Positions 36,826-44,337 of a DNA stretch of 57,572 bases are shown here, in pieces. How positions within the stretch are numbered: position 1 is the first letter of the stretch; the number at the start of each line of letters is the position of its first letter. Location of the stretch: positions 1-57,572 of the forward strand of contig JASFMY010000028.1 of assembly GCA_050117315.1 (NCBI GenBank), given 5' to 3'. A model generated the notes under the pieces. The model did not search any database. It was not told the DNA's origin and was given only the letters and a program-made list of their open reading frames with translations. The stretch comes from JANQIV01 sp050117315 (GTDB lineage: Bacteria > Bacteroidota > Ignavibacteria > Ignavibacteriales > Melioribacteraceae). The translations under genes were made by a program, and so were the position numbers.

Positions 36826-37413
36826 ATGATAGGCTATTTAACAGGAAAACTCGTAAGCAAAAAACCAACTCAACTGATACTTGATGTTAACGATGTTGGT
36901 TATCTTGTGAACATTTCGATTACAACATTCGAAAAAATTCCGCAGGAAAAAGAAGAGATTTCTCTTTTTACATACTTAAGCGTAAAGGAAGATGCGCTTG
37001 ATTTATACGGCTTTTTTACTCTCGCTGAAAAAGAAATGTTTGAACTGCTTATAAGTGTTAACGGTATTGGGCCTAAGCTTGCGCAAAGTATTTTGTCCGG
37101 TATAGAAATTCAAGAATTGAAAGAAGCCTTAAGACTTGCCGATCTCTCAAGAATTATTGCAATTCCCGGCATCGGCAGAAAAACCGGTGAAAGGCTGCTG
37201 ATAGAGCTGAGGGATAAAGTGGAATCTGTAGCCGACTCTTTCGATACGATTACAACATCAACATCTGTAAAAACAGATGCAATAGCCGCACTGCTAAGCC
37301 TGGGTTATAATCAGAAAACATCGGAAAGAATTATTAGAAAGCTTGTAGAGTCAAAGCCTGAAATTCAAATTGAAGAGTTAGTTAAAGAAGCATTAAACGA
37401 ATTGAACAACTAA
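36826..37413 (+). CDS. ruvA: Holliday junction branch migration protein RuvA
   Basis: The 195-residue protein has an N-terminal OB domain (MIGYLTGKLVSKKPTQ, with VGYLVNIS), tandem helix-hairpin-helix motifs (LISVNGIGPKLAQSIL at about 82-97 and IIAIPGIGRKTGERL at about 117-131) and a C-terminal RuvB-binding three-helix domain (about 148-195). It tetramerises on Holliday junctions and recruits RuvB. It ends the recJ operon and overlaps by 4 bp the stop region of the convergent small gene. Confidence 0.95.
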   Translation: MIGYLTGKLVSKKPTQLILDVNDVGYLVNISITTFEKIPQEKEEISLFTYLSVKEDALDLYGFFTLAEKEMFELLISVNGIGPKLAQSILSGIEIQELKEALRLADLSRIIAIPGIGRKTGERLLIELRDKVESVADSFDTITTSTSVKTDAIAALLSLGYNQKTSERIIRKLVESKPEIQIEELVKEALNELNN

Positions 37414-37652
37414 TCTTTTTCTTTTAATCCCAGGTAATCAATAAGCCTTTCGTGCATATCTTCATTTACTTCAACATTGTATTTTTGGTAACATTCAACA
37501 GTCATGTTTAAGGATTTCAAAAAATTTTTACACTTTTCGTTTGAGTCGATTAACTCCTTTAACTCTTCAGCGTTGAGTTTATCCAAATCCTCACCCAAAT
37601 TACCGCAAATACATTTGAGCAAATCTTTTGTTTTTTGTTTTTTGTTTATCAT
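37410..37652 (-). CDS. Small putative anti-sigma factor
   Basis: The 80-residue protein has four cysteines (CICG near residue 14; CKNFLKSLNMTVECYQ at about 41-56) in a helical layout. That resembles the zinc-binding anti-sigma domain, whose C-terminal helix typically reads C-x-x-x-L-x-S-L. Its start overlaps the sigma-factor stop in an ATGA, so the two are translationally coupled, as anti-sigma genes usually are. The usual histidine ligand is missing and there is no membrane segment, so a soluble, possibly redox-sensitive partner is inferred. Confidence 0.55.
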   Translation of the reverse strand: MINKKQKTKDLLKCICGNLGEDLDKLNAEELKELIDSNEKCKNFLKSLNMTVECYQKYNVEVNEDMHERLIDYLGLKEKD

Positions 37653-38212
37653 TTTTTAAATGTCTTGTTTAATTCCTTTCTTAAAAATGCCCTTGCCCTA
37701 TGCAGCCTTGATTTAACAGCAGGGATTGTTAGCTCCATAATTTTACCTGTTTCTTCAGTTGACAACCCTTCAATATCCCGCAGTATAAAAACCACCCTGT
37801 AATCATGCGGCAGCTTTTGTATTGCACTGTCGAGAACAGATTTTAATTCAAGGTTTTCAACCACTTTTTCCGGGGTAATTTTCCAATCGGCTATGTGCCT
37901 TTCGTCAACTGAATTATCTTCATCATCCAAAGAACTTGTCATTTTACTTTTTTTACCGGACCTTGCCTGCATTAAACAATGATTGGTAACAACAGTATAA
38001 AGCCAGGTTGATAATTTTGATTTGCCGCTGAATTGGCGGAGGTTTTTTACCATGCTCAAGAAAGTTTCCTGCATGGCATTTTCAGCATGCTCTTTGTTCC
38101 GGCAAATTTTGAATGAAAAATTATAAACAGTCTGTTCGTAATTTTCAACTAACTCTGCAAGAGCTTTTTTGTTACCGTTTTGCGCTTCTTTTATTAAATC
38201 AACTTCATTCAT
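37649..38212 (-). CDS. ECF-type RNA polymerase sigma factor
   Basis: The 187-residue protein has sigma-70 region 2 (residues about 22-90, with ENAMQETFLSMVKNLRQF and KLSTWLYTVVTNHC). Region 4 follows (about 125-180, LPHDYRVVFILRDIEGLSTEETGKIM and VKSRLHRARAFL). No extra domains are present. It lies upstream of and overlaps the small cysteine protein. The target regulon is unknown; self-regulation is usual for this group. Confidence 0.9.
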   Translation of the reverse strand: MNEVDLIKEAQNGNKKALAELVENYEQTVYNFSFKICRNKEHAENAMQETFLSMVKNLRQFSGKSKLSTWLYTVVTNHCLMQARSGKKSKMTSSLDDEDNSVDERHIADWKITPEKVVENLELKSVLDSAIQKLPHDYRVVFILRDIEGLSTEETGKIMELTIPAVKSRLHRARAFLRKELNKTFKK

Positions 38213-38232
38213 AGAATTAGATGTAATTTTAT

Positions 38233-38871
38233 TTAAAGAGATTCAGGCTCCATATCCAGCGCTTTCCACAAATACCAAGAAGCAATACTGTTATACGGGT
38301 GCCAGTTATTTTTTTTTGAAATTTTATATACCTGTTCTTCACTCGGCATTTTTTTGAAACCGTAATTTAACATTATTGCCTTTTTAATGCCAAGATCACC
38401 TACGGGTAAAACATTTATTCTTGCCAAAGTAAACATTAAAAACATGTGGGTAGTCCAAACGCCTATACCCTTTACCTTTGTTAGCTCATCGATTATTTCC
38501 TGCTCGGATTTGGCACTTATATTTTTCAGCGAAATTTCTTTATTAATAATTTTGGAAGAAAAATCTTTTATATATATTACCTTTGCGTTGGATAGTCCTA
38601 AAGTTTTTAAAGTTTGATCTTTTGTCTGAAGTACTTTTTCGGCAGTGATTTGGTTTTCAAAATGAGCGTAAAATTTGTTCCTTATCGCCCTGGCTGAAGC
38701 AAGAGAAAGCTGCTGCCCGATAATAGAATTCACTATTGCATTGAAGTACTTTCTTCTTGGTCTTAAATTGCATCTGGGGAGCTTGTTTATTATTATTGAT
38801 AACTTCTCATCGTTTTTCGATAAGTGGTTTATGGCCTTCGATATTTCTTTCTTGTAAAATTTGTTTACCAT
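38233..38871 (-). CDS. HhH-GPD DNA glycosylase (3-methyladenine glycosylase II/AlkA-like)
   Basis: The 212-residue protein contains NSIIGQQLSLASARAI (about residues 47-62), the helix-hairpin-helix LTKVKGIGVWTTHMFLMF (about 133-150) and the catalytic Asp in PVGDLGIKKA (about 158-167), as in AlkA-type enzymes that excise alkylated purines. No Fe-S cysteines are present. Its N-terminal coding region (38723-38830) has a second, degenerate copy at 52400-52507 on the far side of the gas vesicle cluster. A 20-bp gap separates it from the sigma-factor gene. Confidence 0.9.
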   Translation of the reverse strand: MVNKFYKKEISKAINHLSKNDEKLSIIINKLPRCNLRPRRKYFNAIVNSIIGQQLSLASARAIRNKFYAHFENQITAEKVLQTKDQTLKTLGLSNAKVIYIKDFSSKIINKEISLKNISAKSEQEIIDELTKVKGIGVWTTHMFLMFTLARINVLPVGDLGIKKAIMLNYGFKKMPSEEQVYKISKKNNWHPYNSIASWYLWKALDMEPESL

Positions 38872-39422
38872 AAAAAATTAATTAGAATCTGTATTAAAAA
38901 AATAGTTAAAAAATATTGATACACTTAATTACAGCCTGATGAAAAACAGCTATTGCACCTTCATATCAAGATTCTCAAAATTAATACTATTTTAATGATA
39001 GAACAACTCTTGAAGTACACATTTTGTATGTGATTAATTAAGTTCTCCAAAATCAATCCAAACTGAAAAAAGAATCTAATCTTCAATTCATAAATTATTA
39101 AGCGGGTAAAATAAAATTGTTCACTGCTTGTAATAGCCGGACATTGACAAATTTGTAATCCCTTTTGCAATTTTTGGTAATTATTTATTTGATTTTTAAA
39201 TCAAATATACTTAATGTTCATATGGCATTGCATTAATCTTTCATGATATTAATCATATTAATGCGAAATCGATTCTGTTTTCAGACATCATGGTCATCTC
39301 TAATTTTGTATTGTTTTTAACTTCTAATAAGTTCCTTGATATGGATTTTAAGGGGGTTGTCCGCTCCTCATAAAAAGCGGAAATTAATAAACTATAAAAT
39401 AATAAAATAAAAGGAGGAGCAA
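38872..39422. promoter_or_regulatory. Leader region of the gas vesicle cluster
   Basis: This 550-bp AT-rich gap contains no gene. It holds two inverted repeats that could be operators: ATTTGATTT/AAATCAAAT at 39187-39206 (9-bp arms, 2-bp spacer) and GCATTAAT/ATTAATGC at 39230-39264. Just before gvpA a hairpin TCCGCT/AGCGGA (39360-39381) would lie in the 5' leader. The ribosome-binding site AAGGAGGAGC (39411-39420) is the strongest in the window, fitting very high expression of the structural protein. The exact promoter cannot be fixed by eye. Confidence 0.45.
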
Positions 39423-39629
39423 ATGGCTGTAGAAAAAGCAATTGGGTCATCTAGTTTAGTGGATGTGGTTGACAGAATACTTGACAAAGGTATTGTGGTC
39501 GATGCATGGGTAAGAGTTTCTTTAGTGGGGATTGAAATACTCGCAATTGAAGCTAGAGTTGTTGCTGCATCGGTTGAAACATATCTGAAGTATGCCGAAG
39601 CTATCGGTTTAACTGCAACCGCAGCTTAA
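39423..39629 (+). CDS. gvpA: Gas vesicle major structural protein GvpA
   Basis: The 68-residue protein is a classic GvpA: SSSLVDVVDRILDKGIVVDAWVRVSLVGIEILAIEARVV with a short C-terminal helix (ETYLKYAEAIG). It has helix-beta-beta-helix topology, the two strands forming the hydrophobic inner face of the ribbed gas vesicle wall. It is the first gene of the cluster, preceded by a near-perfect ribosome-binding site and followed by a long stem-loop (39646-39703). Two divergent relatives occur at 50517 and 51936. Confidence 0.97.
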   Translation: MAVEKAIGSSSLVDVVDRILDKGIVVDAWVRVSLVGIEILAIEARVVAASVETYLKYAEAIGLTATAA

Positions 39630-39645
39630 CGTTTCAGCACAGCTG

Positions 39646-39703
39646 ATTCTTGCCGAGTTATCCTTTCTTTTTATAAAAAAGAAAAGTATATCTCGCCAAG
39701 AAT
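39646..39703 (+). terminator. Long stem-loop between gvpA and the coiled-coil genes
   Basis: ATTCTTGCCGAG at 39646-39657 pairs with CTCGCCAAGAAT at 39692-39703 (one mismatch). The pairing continues through CCTTTCTTTTT/AAAAAAGAAAAG-like arms to a small TATAAA loop, giving a stem of some 27 bp with few mismatches. It starts 16 bp after the gvpA stop. It could terminate most transcripts or protect the gvpA mRNA 3' end, making GvpA far more abundant than the downstream proteins. Confidence 0.65.
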
Positions 39704-39729
39704 TAAAATATGAAAGAGGGTAGCAAAAA

Positions 39730-40404
39730 GTGTTATCAACAAACAAGATGAAAGAATGTATAGAGGATTTGATCTCTGAGTATGACGCAAGAATTAAAGG
39801 ATTTGAAATATTGTTTGATACAACACAACAGTTTATCGAGGGATTCCAAAATTCATTCTTTGAGAAAAAAGAGGAAAGAAAAAAAATAAATTTGGAATTA
39901 CGCGAAAGTCTGGCTAAAAATAATTCTTTAAGGAAAAAGGATTATGATAGAATGACGAGTAGCATTATTTCAATGCAAAATAAAAAAGAGAATGAAGTAA
40001 AAAGATTGTTAACACGTTATTTAAACGAACGAAAAGAACTGGCCCGTACCTTAAGAGAAAATTTAGAAGAATTTAAGAATGCGCTGGTGGAGGGTGAATT
40101 ACAAAGAGTAAAAGAACATCAAAAGTTTATTTGGGATATTATCTCAGAACTGGAAGAGGGGAAAAAAAAAATTACAACTAAGCTAAAAGAGTTTCAAAAA
40201 GAAGAACATGAGATGGCAAACGAATTAAAAAAACTTTTAGCAAAAGGTAAAGAAGTAAGAATAAAAGATTTACAACTGATGCTCACAGAATTCCATGAAA
40301 AGCATAAAGAGCGTCAAGCCGATAATGAAAAAAGAAAAGAAAGCATACATACTATGCTTAATAATTTTAAAAATGAAAGAAGGAAAACGGCTAAGAATCA
40401 ATGA
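39730..40404 (+). CDS. Coiled-coil protein in gvpC position (candidate GvpC-like), first
   Basis: The 224-residue protein is almost wholly charged helix (Glu, Lys, Arg), predicted as a long coiled coil, with no signal or membrane segment. The start is GTG 39730, nine bases after GAGGG; ATG 39748 is the alternative. In other bacteria the gene between gvpA and gvpN is gvpC, an amphipathic helical protein that wraps and strengthens the vesicle. The sequence lacks the clear 33-residue repeats of cyanobacterial GvpC, so the assignment rests on position and character. Confidence 0.5.
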   Translation: MLSTNKMKECIEDLISEYDARIKGFEILFDTTQQFIEGFQNSFFEKKEERKKINLELRESLAKNNSLRKKDYDRMTSSIISMQNKKENEVKRLLTRYLNERKELARTLRENLEEFKNALVEGELQRVKEHQKFIWDIISELEEGKKKITTKLKEFQKEEHEMANELKKLLAKGKEVRIKDLQLMLTEFHEKHKERQADNEKRKESIHTMLNNFKNERRKTAKNQ

Positions 40405-40484
40405 TATATTTGTAAGACTTGGCCTAATCAAATAATGAAATTTTTTGAAATAGCTAATAACATAAACAGAATAAGGAGTATAAA

Positions 40485-41231
40485 ATGGGAATAGCAGAAA
40501 GTATGCAAAGCATTTCAGATAATATAATTGCTTCAAACGAGGGAAGGATGAAATCATTATCGGATCTGAAAACAGAGACTAATGATTTGTTAAAAGGGTT
40601 CGCTGATGAATTAAAAGGATTCGCCGATGAAAGAGAAGAAAGAGCTGCCGAGTTACACAAAACGCTTGATAATTTTGTAGGCGAATTATCCAATAGTGTT
40701 GGAAAAACTATTGAAGAATTTAGAAAAAACCATGAAAAAATGAGCAAGAAACAGGCTAACGATTTAAAAAATCTCCGTGAAAATCTCTTAAAGAAAACGA
40801 GTTCATCGCTGAAAGGTTTTCACAAGGAGAGAAAAAGAGATTTTACGGATATGATGAAAAACATTAAAGAGATCATTAAGGAAATTAAAGAATCCGCTGA
40901 TCAGATTAGGAATGACGCAAAAGAAAAAATGATTGAATTTTCTGACAATCGTGAAGCTGCAAGTATACAGTTGAAGAAAGACCTTACCGAATATGTGCGT
41001 GATATGCAAGGAAGAATGAAAGCCTTCTTAGATGAATACAGTTCTGATTTGACTATGGCAAGAAAATCATGGGATAATATTGCATTAGTTAAAGCAGGAA
41101 AAGCTCCCAAAAAAACAACCGCAGGTGAGAAAAAACCGCAAGCAGCAACTAAGGTAAGTACAAATCAGAAAACAACTGGAAAGAAAAAACAGACGGCAAA
41201 GAAGTCGACAAAAAAAACAATGAAATTGTAG
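40485..41231 (+). CDS. Coiled-coil protein with Lys/Thr-rich tail (candidate GvpC-like), second
   Basis: The 248-residue helical protein has a 7-residue tandem duplication LKGFADE-LKGFADE (DNA 40590-40631). A long amphipathic section with hydrophobic/Phe positions follows (about 30-195). The tail (about 205-248) is rich in Lys, Thr and Gln (KKKQTAKKSTKK) and resembles histone-H1-like tails. It has its own ribosome-binding site (AAGGAG) and sits before gvpN, a typical gvpC place. The basic tail could contact nucleic acid or acidic protein; that is inference. Confidence 0.5.
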   Translation: MGIAESMQSISDNIIASNEGRMKSLSDLKTETNDLLKGFADELKGFADEREERAAELHKTLDNFVGELSNSVGKTIEEFRKNHEKMSKKQANDLKNLRENLLKKTSSSLKGFHKERKRDFTDMMKNIKEIIKEIKESADQIRNDAKEKMIEFSDNREAASIQLKKDLTEYVRDMQGRMKAFLDEYSSDLTMARKSWDNIALVKAGKAPKKTTAGEKKPQAATKVSTNQKTTGKKKQTAKKSTKKTMKL

Positions 41232-41411
41232 TTCAACCAAAGTAGAAACAGTTAATATAGAATTTTTTTATAAGAGGGTTGTCAAAAGTTGTAGGCATTA
41301 AGTCAAAAAAAACATGTTTTGACGTCTGCAGGGAGAGACAACATAACGAGAAATGATTTCGGGAGTTTATAAAATCTAAAACGCAAGAATGAAGATAAAA
41401 GGTGCAAAACA
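41232..41411. other. Intergenic gap before gvpN with small hairpin
   Basis: This 180-bp non-coding gap breaks the otherwise tight cluster. It contains the inverted repeat GTCAAAA/TTTTGAC (41302-41323) followed by mixed sequence. A separate promoter for gvpN and the downstream genes may lie here, but no convincing element is visible. Confidence 0.3.
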
Positions 41412-42338
41412 ATGATTGATGAAATATCAACAGTACTGCAACCCAGTCCTTTGCCGGACTTTGTAGAGACAGACTATATAAAAGATATTTCCAGACGAGC
41501 TATATCATATATCAAGGCTGGATTCCCTGTTCACTTTAGAGGAAGTTCAGGAACTGGCAAGACAACCTTGGCAATGCATATTGCAAATAAAATCGGCAGA
41601 CCAGTCGTTATTATTCATGGAGATGAGGAATTTTCTACGTCGGACCTTGTAGGCAGCGAATACGGTTACAGATTTAGAAAGGTGGTCGATAGGTTTGTCT
41701 CCAGGGTAATGAAAACCGAAGAGGATATGGTAAAACGCTGGGTGGATAACCGACTGACAGTTGCTTGCAAATACGGTCTTACTTTAATATATGACGAATT
41801 TACACGTTCTCGCCCTGAAGCAAATAATATTCTATTATCAATACTCCAGGAAAAAATAATGAATTTACCGGCAAGAAGAGGGTCTGATGAACAATATTTA
41901 CAAGTTGATCCCAATTTTATCGCAATTTTTACTAGCAACCCTGAAGAATATGCCGGTGTTCATAGAAGTCAGGATGCTCTTCGCGACAGAATGATAACTA
42001 TGGATTTGGACTATTTTGATTATGAAACAGAAGTTTTAATAACACAGGCTAAATCTAAGCTTTCACAAAACGACTCTAAAATAATTGTTGATATTGTGAG
42101 GGGTTTAAGGGAATCCGGGAAATGTGAATTTAATCCTACTGTTCGAGGATGCATTATGATAGCTAAAGCACTACAAATACAGAGTCTTACTCCCTTAAGT
42201 GCTAACGGCGAGTTTGTACAAATATGCCAGGATATCTTAGCTTCTGAAACAAGTCGTGTTGGTTCAAAAACAAACCAAAACAGAGTAAAGGAAATCGTCA
42301 AAGTATTAGTTGAAAAGTATTGTGCTCAGGTAATTTGA
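41412..42338 (+). CDS. gvpN: Gas vesicle protein GvpN (MoxR-type AAA ATPase)
   Basis: The 308-residue AAA+ ATPase has Walker A GSSGTGKTTL (about residues 46-55), Walker B LIYDEF (about 126-131), a sensor Asn in IFTSNPEEYAGVH and an arginine in LRDRMI. The SDLVGSEYGYR segment is typical of GvpN. GvpN is required for vesicle enlargement beyond the biconical stage, working with GvpA assembly. The start has no strong ribosome-binding site (AAAAGGTGCAAAAC). All ATPase motifs are intact. Confidence 0.95.
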   Translation: MIDEISTVLQPSPLPDFVETDYIKDISRRAISYIKAGFPVHFRGSSGTGKTTLAMHIANKIGRPVVIIHGDEEFSTSDLVGSEYGYRFRKVVDRFVSRVMKTEEDMVKRWVDNRLTVACKYGLTLIYDEFTRSRPEANNILLSILQEKIMNLPARRGSDEQYLQVDPNFIAIFTSNPEEYAGVHRSQDALRDRMITMDLDYFDYETEVLITQAKSKLSQNDSKIIVDIVRGLRESGKCEFNPTVRGCIMIAKALQIQSLTPLSANGEFVQICQDILASETSRVGSKTNQNRVKEIVKVLVEKYCAQVI

Positions 42339-42375
42339 TAAGTTTTTAAGAAGAGAGAAATAATTAGGTGACAAA

Positions 42376-42465
42376 ATGGATACATGGATAATCATTATAA
42401 TGATAGCCATTATGTTATATACCACCTTCCCGTTTATAAAAGATCATTACAAGAAAGATAATTGA
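42376..42465 (+). CDS. 29-residue single-span membrane peptide
   Basis: ATG 42376 opens a 29-codon frame ending at TGA 42463-42465. It has one hydrophobic stretch (WIIIIMIAIMLYTTF) and a charged C-terminus (KDHYKKDN), and is preceded by AGGTGACAAA as a plausible ribosome-binding site. Both the gap between gvpN and the next gene and the orientation fit a real small gene. No family is known to me. It could anchor an assembly factor to the membrane or interact with GvpA; it could also be fortuitous. Confidence 0.4.
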   Translation: MDTWIIIIMIAIMLYTTFPFIKDHYKKDN

Positions 42466-42530
42466 ACTTTGTCTCTGCCTGTCGGTAGATAGGCGTTGCG
42501 ATAAAGAGTAATAAACAAGGAGATAAACTA

Positions 42531-42833
42531 ATGAATGGATTAGAGAAACTTACCAGTTTGAGAGATACTAAAAGTAGTATCCGTTTAGGAAGTATTAGAT
42601 CAATACCCAAGGTTCAAAGATCAAGTTATTTAGAATTGTTTGTCATGAGCGGGGAGAAGCAAAGATTGGAAAAAGAACTTTTTACCTTGGAAAAAAGAAG
42701 AAATACTATTAAAAAAAGGCTAACCGAAGTTTATAAAAAGATGGAAATTTTACAAAAAGAAATAAACAAAAGTAATATAACCAGTAAATCGCAATCAACA
42801 AAGGAATTCAAAACAATAACATTCAACTATTAG
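42531..42833 (+). CDS. Basic helical protein of the gas vesicle cluster (possible GvpV-like)
   Basis: The 100-residue, strongly basic protein has an N-terminal motif SIRLGSIRSIPKVQRSSYLELFVM (about 16-39, judged likely conserved from its character). A coiled-coil segment rich in Lys/Glu follows (about 41-77). The ribosome-binding site AAGGAG stands 8 bases before ATG. In Serratia-type clusters the gene after gvpN is gvpV; position suggests equivalence, but I cannot confirm it by sequence. There is no known catalytic motif. Confidence 0.45.
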   Translation: MNGLEKLTSLRDTKSSIRLGSIRSIPKVQRSSYLELFVMSGEKQRLEKELFTLEKRRNTIKKRLTEVYKKMEILQKEINKSNITSKSQSTKEFKTITFNY

Positions 42834-42865
42834 TGTAACTGCACATAAATAAAAAAGGTGCTGCC

Positions 42866-43399
42866 ATGGAAAAGAAAAAAAATAAAAAGGAAGATGAAAG
42901 TTTTAATATTGACTTAGGGATAGGTAATTTAAACCTAGGCGGAATATTTAAAGGTATCGAAAATCTGGTTGACCTTGCTGAAAAATTGAACAAAGAAGGC
43001 GGGGAAATTAAAAAAGAAGGTAATATTGATCTCAGCCATTTGAAAAAAGGAATGAACGGTATTTTTGGCTTTTCAGTTAAAACAGCAACCGGCGGAAAGA
43101 CGGTTGTTGAGTCCTTCGGTAATATTAAAAAGACGCCTAAAGGACCTTCGGTTGATGAGGAAAGAGAACCTATTACCGATATTTTTGATGAAGAAGATGA
43201 GGTTAAAATATATGCTGAAATGCCGGGTGTTAATGAAGAAGATATTAAGCTGGAGTTAAAAGACGATCTGCTGGATATTTCTGCGAAAAGTGAAAATAGG
43301 ACCTACCATAAAGAAATTTTGATCCCGGAAAATGTAAAACCAGAGACCCTTACATCTACTTATAAGAACGGTATACTAAATATTAGTATCAAGAAATGA
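42866..43399 (+). CDS. gvpH: GvpH-like protein with Hsp20/alpha-crystallin domain
   Basis: The 177-residue protein has an N-terminal Gly/Leu-rich stretch (LGIGNLNLGGIF), a linker and a C-terminal alpha-crystallin-like domain (about 100-177) with VKIYAEMPGVNEEDIKLEL and the terminal YKNGILNISIKK, as in small heat-shock proteins. GvpH-type proteins bind aggregation-prone vesicle proteins. The gene overlaps the next one by ATGA, putting a holdase directly ahead of the Get3-like ATPase in the same translational unit. Confidence 0.75.
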   Translation: MEKKKNKKEDESFNIDLGIGNLNLGGIFKGIENLVDLAEKLNKEGGEIKKEGNIDLSHLKKGMNGIFGFSVKTATGGKTVVESFGNIKKTPKGPSVDEEREPITDIFDEEDEVKIYAEMPGVNEEDIKLELKDDLLDISAKSENRTYHKEILIPENVKPETLTSTYKNGILNISIKK

Positions 43400-44337
43400 A
43401 ATATGGACTAAATGGATTAAAGGAGAAAGAGTTAAAATTAATTCTCTTCAGTGGTAAAGGTGGTGTTGGAAAAACAACATGTGCTGCCAGTACCGGGTTG
43501 TATTTATCCAAGTTTTATAAAACACTGATTATCTCTACTGATCCGGCTCACTCGCTTGCCGATAGTCTTGAGGTCGAATTGGAAGACAAAATAGAAAAAG
43601 TGAACGGCATTAAAAATCTATATGCTGTTGAAATAAATGCCGAAAACCTTCTTTCTCAATTTAAGATAGAATATGAAGACGATCTAAAAAGTATATTGAG
43701 TAATTCTACCTATTTAGACCAGGATGATATCGATTCAATAATTACTTTACCCATTCCCGGAATTGACGAAGTAATGGGATTTAAAACCATAATTGACCTT
43801 ATTGAAGAAGCAGAATTTGATAAATATATTGTAGATACTGCTCCAACAGGTCACGCTTTGCGCCTTTTAACTTTGCCTGCATTATTTGACGAATGGATTG
43901 CCGTAATAGCTAAGATGAGATGGAAATATAGGTATATGATTGAGAGATTCGCCGGGCAATACACACCTGATGAAGGGGATGACTTTCTAATGAAGATGAA
44001 AAGAACGGTGAAAAAAATTGAAAAGTTACTTACGGATAGTGATAAATGTGAATTTATTCCGGTTACAATTCCTGAATACATGGCGGTTATTGAAACGGAA
44101 AGGATGTTGGCTAATTTAAATGAAAATGAAATAAAAGTTAGACAAATGGTAATTAATAATGTATTCGAAGTAAGGGATTGCTCATTTTGCAGTGAAAGAA
44201 GAGTACAACAGCAGAAATATATAAACAGAATAAAAAAAAATGATCATATAGATATGACAGTTGCATACTCGCAACCGCGAGAAGTAAGAGGAATAGAAAG
44301 TTTATCGAATTTTAAGGAGATGTTATTTCGGGAATGA
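43396..44337 (+). CDS. Get3/ArsA-family ATPase (single-domain, with Get3-type CxxC)
   Basis: The 313-residue protein has a deviant P-loop SGKGGVGKTT (residues 19-28), Switch I with IISTDPAHSL (about 47-56), VDTAPTGHALRLL (about 151-163) and a late CSFC motif (Cys262, Cys265) followed by a QQQKYI helix. Single-domain size and CxxC are the marks of Get3/TRC40, which bind zinc at a dimer interface and shield tail-anchored membrane helices; two-domain arsenite pumps differ. No arsenic gene is nearby. The gene is ATGA-coupled to gvpH and to the Cdc48 gene. Handling of hydrophobic GvpA is inferred. Confidence 0.85.
   Translation: MKYGLNGLKEKELKLILFSGKGGVGKTTCAASTGLYLSKFYKTLIISTDPAHSLADSLEVELEDKIEKVNGIKNLYAVEINAENLLSQFKIEYEDDLKSILSNSTYLDQDDIDSIITLPIPGIDEVMGFKTIIDLIEEAEFDKYIVDTAPTGHALRLLTLPALFDEWIAVIAKMRWKYRYMIERFAGQYTPDEGDDFLMKMKRTVKKIEKLLTDSDKCEFIPVTIPEYMAVIETERMLANLNENEIKVRQMVINNVFEVRDCSFCSERRVQQQKYINRIKKNDHIDMTVAYSQPREVRGIESLSNFKEMLFRE

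Noticed and set aside
39221..39240. Possible sigma54 promoter (TGGCATTGCA) before gvpA
   Set aside because: The spacing between the GG and GC elements is far too short for a -24/-12 site.
43396..44337. Arsenite-pump ATPase ArsA
   Set aside because: Single domain, Get3-type CxxC, and no arsB, arsD or arsR nearby; gas vesicle context dominates.
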